Shown: piece by piece, positions 1 to 5,324 of the stretch
How positions within the stretch are numbered: position 1 is the stretch's first letter
Layout: every line of letters starts with the position of its first letter
NCBI GenBank assembly: GCA_046757205.1
Contig: JBHHXR010000180.1
Location: 1 to 7,677, forward strand
Direction of reading: 5' to 3'
Length of the DNA: 7,677 bases
Source of the DNA: JBHHXR01 sp046757205
GTDB lineage: Bacteria > Pseudomonadota > Alphaproteobacteria > Rhodobacterales > Rhodobacteraceae
Notes under the pieces: generated by a model
What the model was told of the DNA's origin: nothing
Databases searched by the model: none
Seen by the model: only the letters and a program-made list of their open reading frames with translations
Made by a program: the position numbers and the translations under genes

Positions 1-1295
1 ATGTCCATTTCCTGCCGCTTGCAGCGTGCGAACATGTCGATCAATAGGGATGGAAATATTTCCGCCACCAGCGATCCGCCCTCGAATTGGCGTATCGCGT
101 CGTGCCAGTAGGTGGGCAGCCGGGGCAAATCCGCACCGTAGGTGTTCCCCGTTACCGGGTCCGGCGGCGGCATTTCGCGTTCGATCCCCAGCAAGGCCGC
201 CCCGAGCAACGACGCCAGCACCAGATAAGGGTTGGCGTCCGCCCCGGCGACGCGGTGCTCGATGCGCCGTGCAGCCGGCGCACCACCGGGAATACGGATC
301 GCGGCGGTCCGGTTTTCGTAGCCCCAGGCAACGGCGGTGGGCGCGTGGCTGTCCGCCTCGAAGCGCCGGTAGGAGTTCAGATGCGGCGCAAAGACGAGGG
401 TCGATTCCTGCATCGCCGCGAGACAGCCGGCGACTGCGGAATGGAGCGCTGCCGACCCGGCTGAGGTTCCATCGTCAAATATGTTCCGCCCTCCGCCATC
501 CAGCACCGAAAAGTGGATGTGCAGCCCGTTGCCGGCCTGCTTCAGCCGCGGTTTGGCCATGAACGAAGCCGCCATGCCGTGGTTGCGGGCAACGCCGCGC
601 ACCAGCCGCTTGAACAGCGCCGCGTCGTCGGCTGCCGCCAGCGCGTCGTCGCGATGGTCGAGGTTGATCTCGAACTGGCCGGGACCGCATTCGGAAATCG
701 CCGCGTCCGCAGGAATGCCGAAGGCCCGGCAAGCGGCATAGACGTCGTCGAGAAAACCGTCGAAATGATCCAGTTCGTCGACCGACAGAATGGCGTCCGA
801 AGTGAGGTCGCGATAGGTCAGCGGTGAAATCGCGGCGGACGGGGCGCCCGCGCGCTGTCCGAAAAGGCAGAACTCGAGCTCGGTTCCGACAACCGGCCGC
901 CATCCGCGCGCGGAATATCGGCTCAGGACCCGGGCCAGCACCTGACGCGGGTCAGCCTCGAAGGGTGTGCCGTCCTCGTTGAACATCCAGACCGGTACCA
1001 GTGCGGAATCCTCGCTCAGCCAATTCATCCGGAACGGTCCGCGCCCGGTCGGACGGCAGATGCCGTCGGCGTCGCCGCTGGCGAAGACCAGCGGGCTGTT
1101 GCGGATATCGGATCCCCAGATATCGACACTGGTCACCGACAGCGGCATGCGCAAACGGCCATCGGCGACCTTGCCGCACTGCGCGACCGGCAATCGCTTG
1201 CCTCGCAGGGCGCCGTTCAGATCGAACAGCCCGGCGCGAAAGTTCGTCAGATCGGGATGGTCCGAAAACCACACGTCGATTGCCGTAGTTGTCAC
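1..1295 (-). CDS. Glutamine synthetase-fold gamma-glutamyl ligase (PuuA/GlnA3-like), 3' end cut by the window
   Basis: ATP-dependent ligase of the glutamine synthetase fold, expected to join the gamma-carboxyl of glutamate to ammonia or an amine in the cytoplasm. The reading frame is open for 431 codons and has no stop before the left edge; by family length perhaps 15-30 residues are missing. The beta-grasp segment has FDLNGALRGK (24-33). The catalytic domain has GTELEF (137-142; metal ligands E139, E141), ECGPGQFEINL (202-212; E202, E209), GNGLHIHFS (255-263), NSYRR (307-311), ENRTAAIRIP (327-336) and RIEHR with ANPYL (344-357), so the metal and ATP/glutamate residues look intact. The GPGQFE form resembles gamma-glutamylputrescine synthetase and related amine ligases more than classical GlnA. 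I chose the GTG at 1295 (weak GGGA six bases upstream); TTG at 1307 is possible, and a TAG at about 1332 limits the frame. It lies 86 bp downstream of tpa on the same strand. Its amine substrate is not determinable here; a role in taurine or alanine nitrogen handling is inference. Confidence 0.92.
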   Translation of the reverse strand, partial: MTTTAIDVWFSDHPDLTNFRAGLFDLNGALRGKRLPVAQCGKVADGRLRMPLSVTSVDIWGSDIRNSPLVFASGDADGICRPTGRGPFRMNWLSEDSALVPVWMFNEDGTPFEADPRQVLARVLSRYSARGWRPVVGTELEFCLFGQRAGAPSAAISPLTYRDLTSDAILSVDELDHFDGFLDDVYAACRAFGIPADAAISECGPGQFEINLDHRDDALAAADDAALFKRLVRGVARNHGMAASFMAKPRLKQAGNGLHIHFSVLDGGGRNIFDDGTSAGSAALHSAVAGCLAAMQESTLVFAPHLNSYRRFEADSHAPTAVAWGYENRTAAIRIPGGAPAARRIEHRVAGADANPYLVLASLLGAALLGIEREMPPPDPVTGNTYGADLPRLPTYWHDAIRQFEGGSLVAEIFPSLLIDMFARCKRQEMD

Positions 1296-1313
1296 GCCAT
1301 GTCCCAAGAAGCA

Positions 1314-1346
1314 GCCGCCGGGAAACGACTAGCATGTCCCGGCGGC
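1314..1346 (-). repeat. Perfect 10-bp inverted repeat (stem-loop) between tpa and the GS-like gene
   Basis: GCCGCCGGGA (1314-1323) and its exact complement TCCCGGCGGC (1337-1346) flank a 13-base loop. In the minus-strand transcript the hairpin lies 35 bases after the tpa stop and 18 bases before the GTG of the GS-like gene. All but one of the ten pairs are G-C. It is followed by TGCTTCTT rather than a clean U-run, so it is a poor textbook terminator. It could be a weak terminator or attenuator, a 3'-stabilising or processing hairpin that separates tpa from the ligase, or a translation-modulating leader structure. The symmetry is seen directly; the function is inferred. Confidence 0.6.
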
Positions 1347-1381
1347 GTGTCAATCACGGTTCCGGCGGCGGGCACCGAGCC

Positions 1382-2698
1382 TCAGGCGTGTTCGTCCAGC
1401 GTCTTTCGGAAAATTCCCACTATCTCGTCGATATGGCTATTTTCGGCGACGAACATCGGCGCCACGATCCCGGCGTCGCCGGTGAATTTCACGTGCAGGC
1501 CGTTCCAGAACATGGCCTTCTGAAGCGCGCCGCCGAGTTTGCCGGCGCCCCCGCGCGCATGCATCTCGACGCCCGACAGCAACCCGCAACTGCGAACGTC
1601 CTTCACAAGGGGATGGTCGGCCAGCGAATGGATGGCGTCCTGAAAATAGGTGGCCATGTCCGCGGCGCGCTGGAACAATCCGTCGTTCTGGTAGATGTCC
1701 AGAGTGGCCAGCCCGGCGGCGCATGCTGCCGGGTGGGCGGAATAGGTGTAGCCGTGGAAGAACTCGATTGCGCCGGGCGCGGCGGCATCCGTGACGGCGT
1801 CGTAGACCGCGTCGGTGACGGCAACCGCACCCATCGGGATCGAACCGTTGGTAAGCGCCTTCGCCATCGTCATGATGTCCGGTTTCACGCCGAATGTCTG
1901 CGCAGCAAAATTGGCGCCGGTCCGGCCGAATCCGGTGATCACCTCGTCGAAGACCAGCAGGATGCCGTGCTCGTCGCAGATCTCGCGCAGCCGCTCCAGA
2001 TATCCGACCGGCGGCACCAGCGTGCCGGTCGAACCGGCGACCGGCTCCACGAAGCAGGCCGCTATCGTCTGGCCGCCGAACGTCTGCGCGGCCCGCTCCA
2101 GGTCCTCGGCGAGTTCGCCGCCCTTCTGCGGCTGGCCCCTCACGTTCAGTTCCTCGCCGGTCCAGGTGTGGCGCATCATCACGATATTGGGCATGACCGA
2201 GGGGAAGGTCCTGCGGTTGTTGACCATGCCCGAAAGCGACACGCCGCCGATGTTGACGCCGTGATAGGCGCGTTCGCGGCTGACGAACCGGGGCCGGTTC
2301 TGCCCTTGCGCTGCGTGGTACGCCATCACGATTTTTAACGCTGTATCAACGGCTTCAGAGCCGGAATTCACGAAAAACACGTGGTCGGTCCCGTCTGGCG
2401 TCAGTTTCGCGATCTGATCGGCAAGCGCGAAACTCAGTGGCTGCCCGAGGCCGAACGGCGCGGTGTACGTGTTCTTTTTCATCTGCGCGTTCACGGCTTC
2501 GACGATCTTGGGGTGGCAGTGCCCGGCGGGCGAGCAGAACAGACCCGACGATCCGTCGATCACGCGCCCGCCGTGATGGTCGGTCATGTATTGCCCGCTG
2601 GCCTCCACGACCATGCGGGGTTCCGCCTTGAAACCCCGGTTGTCGGTGAACGGCATCCAGTGGTTTTCGAGGGAGTTCGGTTGAACGTCATAGGCCAT
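1382..2698 (-). CDS. tpa: Taurine:pyruvate aminotransferase (class III, PLP-dependent)
   Basis: Cytoplasmic PLP enzyme of 438 residues that takes the amino group from taurine to pyruvate, giving sulfoacetaldehyde and L-alanine. It is a full-length class III (omega-amino acid) aminotransferase: HWMPFT (13-18) in the N-terminal substrate region, NSGSEA (111-116) of the phosphate-binding turn, YHG (145-147) stacking on PLP, DEV (251-253) with the Asp that contacts the pyridine nitrogen, MAKALTNG with Schiff-base K280, and HGYTYSAHP (315-323). The ATG is supported by AAGGTGGAG ending two bases upstream. By sequence alone it resembles beta-alanine:pyruvate (omega-amino acid:pyruvate) transaminases. 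The assignment to taurine rests on the divergent tauR, the nearby xsc and TauR-like repeats in its promoter; beta-alanine or hypotaurine could be side substrates. It is probably the first gene of a unit with the GS-like ligase. Confidence 0.9.
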   Translation of the reverse strand: MAYDVQPNSLENHWMPFTDNRGFKAEPRMVVEASGQYMTDHHGGRVIDGSSGLFCSPAGHCHPKIVEAVNAQMKKNTYTAPFGLGQPLSFALADQIAKLTPDGTDHVFFVNSGSEAVDTALKIVMAYHAAQGQNRPRFVSRERAYHGVNIGGVSLSGMVNNRRTFPSVMPNIVMMRHTWTGEELNVRGQPQKGGELAEDLERAAQTFGGQTIAACFVEPVAGSTGTLVPPVGYLERLREICDEHGILLVFDEVITGFGRTGANFAAQTFGVKPDIMTMAKALTNGSIPMGAVAVTDAVYDAVTDAAAPGAIEFFHGYTYSAHPAACAAGLATLDIYQNDGLFQRAADMATYFQDAIHSLADHPLVKDVRSCGLLSGVEMHARGGAGKLGGALQKAMFWNGLHVKFTGDAGIVAPMFVAENSHIDEIVGIFRKTLDEHA

Positions 2699-2781
2699 GG
2701 CTCCACCTTTCAGAAAAGCCGCACGGGTGCGCCGGTTGAGAGAAATCCTGACCCGACGCTAGGACCGAAAATACTGTTTCC

Positions 2782-2813
2782 TTACATCCAGTCCACGCGT
2801 TATCTATGTCCAG
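2782..2813 (-). promoter_or_regulatory. Probable TauR operator in the tpa-tauR intergenic region (direct repeats 10-N12-10)
   Basis: Read toward tpa, the minus strand carries CTGGACATAG (2813-2804), 12 bases, then CTGGATGTAA (2791-2782): two direct repeats 22 bp apart, about two helical turns. The proximal end is 83 bases from the tpa ATG, a suitable place for an activator. Each copy matches 8 of 10 positions of CTGGACTTAA, the direct repeat I recall being reported as the TauR target upstream of tpa in Rhodobacter capsulatus. The same layout recurs upstream of xsc. The site lies right in front of, or within the leader of, tauR, so binding would also be expected to affect tauR expression. I could not assign -35/-10 boxes with confidence. 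The 120-bp gap holds nothing else recognisable apart from the tpa ribosome binding site. Confidence 0.7.
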
Positions 2814-2818
2814 ATTCC

Positions 2819-4294
2819 ATGCGGGAGCGGCACCTGGCACTTTCCGAGCACATGTTCTTTCTGGACCCGGAAGCCACTGGCTCGCTGCAGATGCAGATCC
2901 GGCAGATCGTCGCCTCGGCGATCCTTTCGGGGCGCTTCCGGGTCGGGGAAAAGCTGCCCTCGAGCCGCAAACTGGCCGCTCATCTCGGCATTTCGCGCAT
3001 AACGGTGACGTTGGCCTATCAGGAACTGATGGCCGACGGATACATCGCGTCGTCGGGCCGTTCGGGCTATTTCGTGGCCGATACCGCGCCCTCTCCGCAG
3101 CCCAGGCCGCGGGCAGGGCGCAGGCAGGGACCGCCGGTCGCATGGGAGCGCTTCGTCGAAGAGCGATACAGCGGCGCCCGGACGGTGGCGAAGCCGCTGG
3201 ACTGGCAGAAATACCGCTACCCGTTCATCTACGGTCAGGCCGACCCCGGGTTGTTCAATCATTCGGCCTGGCGGGCCTGTGCGCACCGGGCACTGGGTCG
3301 GCGCGACTTTACCAGCCTGACGACCGACTATGCCGAAGCCGACGATCCCGAGCTGGTGAATTTCATCGCGAGGCAAACCCTGCCGCGCCGCGGCATCGAC
3401 GCGCGGCCGGAGGAAATCCTGATAACCATGGGCGCGCAGAATGCTCTCTGGCTGGTCGCCGAGATTCTGCTTTCGCGCGGAACCGCGGCCGTAATCGAGG
3501 AGCCGGGATATCCCGGCCTGCGCGAGATACTCACGCACCGAAAATGCCGAACCGTTCCGTTGCAGGTGGATGACCGCGGACTGCCGCCGAAACTGATACC
3601 GGAGGGCACGGGGCTGGTTTTCGCCACGCCCAGCCATCAGGCGCCGACAACGGTGACCATGCCGATGCGGCGCCGGCACCGGCTTCTCCGGCTGGCGGCC
3701 GAACGTGATTTCCTGATCGTCGAGGATGATTATGAATTCGAAATGAGCTTTCTCAAACCGCCGACGCCGGCTTTGAAATCCCTCGATACCGGGGGCCGGG
3801 TGATCTATATCGGAAGCTTCTCGAAGTCGCTCTTTCCCGGCCTGCGGCTCGGCTATCTGGTCGGCCCGGAAAACCTGATCCGCGAGGCGCGCGGCCTGCG
3901 CAGCATCGTTCTGCGGCACATCCCCGGGCACATCCAGCGCACCACCGCGTATTTCCTCGGGCTGGGGCACTACGATGCGCTGGTCCGGCGGATGCGCGAG
4001 GCGTTTCAGAAAAGACGGGAGGCGATGGCTCGCGCCATCGACCGTTACGGCCTGTCCCCGGTCCATCGCTCGGTTTTCGGCGGGACCAGTTTCTGGATGG
4101 AAGCGCCGGCCGGAACCGATACTGCCGATCTCGCGGAAACGCTGAAGCGCGACGGCGTCCTGATCGAACCCGGCACGGCATTTTTTCACGGCGAGAACCC
4201 GCCGCGCAATTTCTACCGGCTCGCCTACTCTTCGATCCCGGCAGAGCGTATCGACGCAGGTGTCGCCCTGATAGCAAACGCGTGCGGCGTCTGA
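2819..4294 (+). CDS. tauR: TauR, MocR-type (GntR winged helix fused to aminotransferase fold) regulator of taurine genes
   Basis: Transcription factor of about 491 residues. The N-terminal GntR winged helix-turn-helix covers roughly residues 18-87, with GEKLPSSRKLAAHLGISR (43-60) and the recognition helix ending in YQELMADGYI (67-76). A linker rich in Pro and Arg (about 90-108) leads to a fold-type I aminotransferase-like domain (about 120-490) with YAEADDPELV (171-180), TPSHQ (270-274), VEDDYEFE (301-308) and SFSKSLFPGLRLGY (333-346), where K336 is the expected PLP-binding lysine. MocR proteins use PLP as cofactor and sense amino compounds; TauR activates taurine genes. The frame is open far upstream, to 2381, but that part is antisense to tpa and the homologous region begins near FFLDPEATGSLQ, so the ATG at 2819 or the one at 2852 must be the start. 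Neither has a convincing Shine-Dalgarno. It is divergent from tpa and convergent with the HisA-like gene, with 10 bp between the stops. Confidence 0.92.
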   Translation: MRERHLALSEHMFFLDPEATGSLQMQIRQIVASAILSGRFRVGEKLPSSRKLAAHLGISRITVTLAYQELMADGYIASSGRSGYFVADTAPSPQPRPRAGRRQGPPVAWERFVEERYSGARTVAKPLDWQKYRYPFIYGQADPGLFNHSAWRACAHRALGRRDFTSLTTDYAEADDPELVNFIARQTLPRRGIDARPEEILITMGAQNALWLVAEILLSRGTAAVIEEPGYPGLREILTHRKCRTVPLQVDDRGLPPKLIPEGTGLVFATPSHQAPTTVTMPMRRRHRLLRLAAERDFLIVEDDYEFEMSFLKPPTPALKSLDTGGRVIYIGSFSKSLFPGLRLGYLVGPENLIREARGLRSIVLRHIPGHIQRTTAYFLGLGHYDALVRRMREAFQKRREAMARAIDRYGLSPVHRSVFGGTSFWMEAPAGTDTADLAETLKRDGVLIEPGTAFFHGENPPRNFYRLAYSSIPAERIDAGVALIANACGV

Positions 4295-4304
4295 AGCATC
4301 CCGG

Positions 4305-5048
4305 CTACAGCGGTTCCGGCACCGGTTCCGGCGCCGAGGCCGCGACTTCGAGCGCCTCCGCGAGATCGACGGTGCGCTCGAACAGCGCCCTGCCCACGAT
4401 TGCGCCCGCGATGTTGTAGACGTATTTCAGAACCGAAATGTCGTCGATCGTCTTTACCAGCCCGCTGGAGATGACCGGCGAACGCGATTCCGCCGCAAAT
4501 GCTGTGGTCAGCGCGACGCTCGACAAGGGTTCATCCATATCCCGGTCGATATCGGTGAAGATGATCGCCGCCAGCGGGTCGTCCCGAAAGGTTCTCATGA
4601 AATCGACCGGCGCAAAGACGCTGGCCTCGGTCCAGCCGTGCGTCATGACTTCGCCCCGCCAGACGTCGATGGACAGCACGACCTGATCGGGGTGCCGCCG
4701 CGCCGCCTGGTGGACAAGGTCCGGCGTCAGAACCGCCGCGGTACCGATCACCGCGCGGCCCACGCCGTCTTCGACCCAATGTTCGACGTGTTCAAGCGTA
4801 CGAATACCCCCGGACACCTGGACGGGAATGCCCGCGTGGAGAATGATTTCCTGGATGATGTCGCGGTTCGATCCGTCACCGGACACCGCATCGAGATCAG
4901 TGATGTGAAGCCATTCCGCGCCCGTATCGGCAAATTCCTTGGCCTTGGCGACAGGATCGACATGCCAGATCAGCGGCTCGTCGAGCTTGCCGCGCCGGAG
5001 GCTGACGCACCTGCCTTTCTGAAGTTCTATTGTCGGATAGATGAGCAT
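4305..5048 (-). CDS. HisA/HisF-like TIM-barrel protein with altered active site, function unknown
   Basis: A 247-residue (beta/alpha)8 barrel of the HisA family, normal in length for ProFAR isomerase. Family signatures are IYPTIELQKGRCVSL (3-17), HITDLDA (48-54), QVSGGIRT (77-84, first phosphate loop), LSIDVWRG (125-132, conserved D128), IIFTDIDRD (162-170, with T165 and D166) and IVGRALFE (217-224, second phosphate loop). Several positions differ from true HisA. The catalytic Asp of the first strand (PALDL type) is Glu (E8). The second-half SGG is SGL (195-197). The RDG after strand 6 is RDM (169-171), followed by a changed loop. It ends in a PEPVPEPL tail. No other his gene is nearby. The ATG has a strong GGGGAG six bases upstream. 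It is divergent from xsc and shares its 276-bp control region, and it converges on tauR. A specialised paralogue serving the taurine cluster is my inference; moonlighting as a plain histidine-pathway isomerase is less likely given E8. Confidence 0.85.
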   Translation of the reverse strand: MLIYPTIELQKGRCVSLRRGKLDEPLIWHVDPVAKAKEFADTGAEWLHITDLDAVSGDGSNRDIIQEIILHAGIPVQVSGGIRTLEHVEHWVEDGVGRAVIGTAAVLTPDLVHQAARRHPDQVVLSIDVWRGEVMTHGWTEASVFAPVDFMRTFRDDPLAAIIFTDIDRDMDEPLSSVALTTAFAAESRSPVISSGLVKTIDDISVLKYVYNIAGAIVGRALFERTVDLAEALEVAASAPEPVPEPL

Positions 5049-5182
5049 ATACTTCTCCCCGTGGCGCGGACGTGAAATCTTGCAGTGAACAGCGTGGCGG
5101 GACTGCGTTGCTGCATATTAGCACAGATCGCGCGGGAATTGTTCGATTACGACATCCTCGGAAGCAAAGTTGACTCCGAATG

Positions 5183-5214
5183 CTGGCCATATCACTGAAT
5201 CAAACTGGCCCTAA
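5183..5214 (+). promoter_or_regulatory. Probable TauR operator upstream of xsc (direct repeats 10-N12-10)
   Basis: CTGGCCATAT (5183-5192) and CTGGCCCTAA (5205-5214) are direct repeats separated by 12 bases, the same 22-bp period as in front of tpa and likewise oriented toward the catabolic gene. The proximal end is 110 bases from the xsc ATG. Against CTGGACTTAA the copies score 7 and 8 of 10; the second matches CTGGACCTAA at 9 of 10. The surrounding 276-bp gap (5049-5324) between the divergent HisA-like and xsc genes contains this site, the ribosome binding sites at its two ends and otherwise nothing I recognise. A clear sigma-70 promoter downstream of the repeats could not be assigned, which fits an activator-dependent promoter but proves nothing. 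The HisA-like gene reads the opposite way from the same region and may share the control. Confidence 0.68.
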
Positions 5215-5324
5215 TTAGAGGCAGAAGCTTCCACGATGTTGGCGCCGAAACGCTCTGCGGTCACGGGAACTCGCCGGTGCGGCCCGCGCCAGGACACATT
5301 CAGGGGAAAAGAGGACACGCGACG

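Noticed and set aside
952..1353. ORFs on both strands over the GS-like gene (for example minus-strand 952-1353 and 475-903)
   Set aside because: They are other-frame shadows; the true frame is the one with GS motifs that stays open to the left edge.
2381..2818. A 146-codon in-frame extension upstream of the tauR start, making a 637-residue reading frame
   Set aside because: It is antisense to the 5' half of tpa and its control region, has no domain character, and the TauR homology starts after 2819; it is open only because of GC-rich codon bias.
2859..2868. CTGGACCCGG within tauR and other CTGGAC strings in coding regions
   Set aside because: Single copies that encode Leu-Asp, with no partner 22 bp away; not operator-like.
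4311..4335. Repeated CGGTTCCGG units and an imperfect inverted repeat near the tauR/HisA-like convergent ends, considered as a terminator
   Set aside because: They lie inside the last codons of the HisA-like gene and encode its PEPVPEP tail; the stem would have a mismatch and a two-base loop, with no U-run.
5170..5195. TTGACT followed by TATCAC as a possible sigma-70 promoter for xsc
   Set aside because: The spacing is only 14 bases and it would overlap the first TauR repeat, upstream of where an activator-dependent promoter should be.
5291..5318. Direct repeat AGGACAC at 5291 and 5312, just before xsc
   Set aside because: Only seven bases, and the second copy is the ribosome binding site region; chance is sufficient.
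5277..5324. Upstream in-frame ATG that would add 16 residues to Xsc
   Set aside because: The added residues do not resemble Xsc N-termini, and the ATG at 5325 has a GAGGA ribosome binding site at proper spacing.
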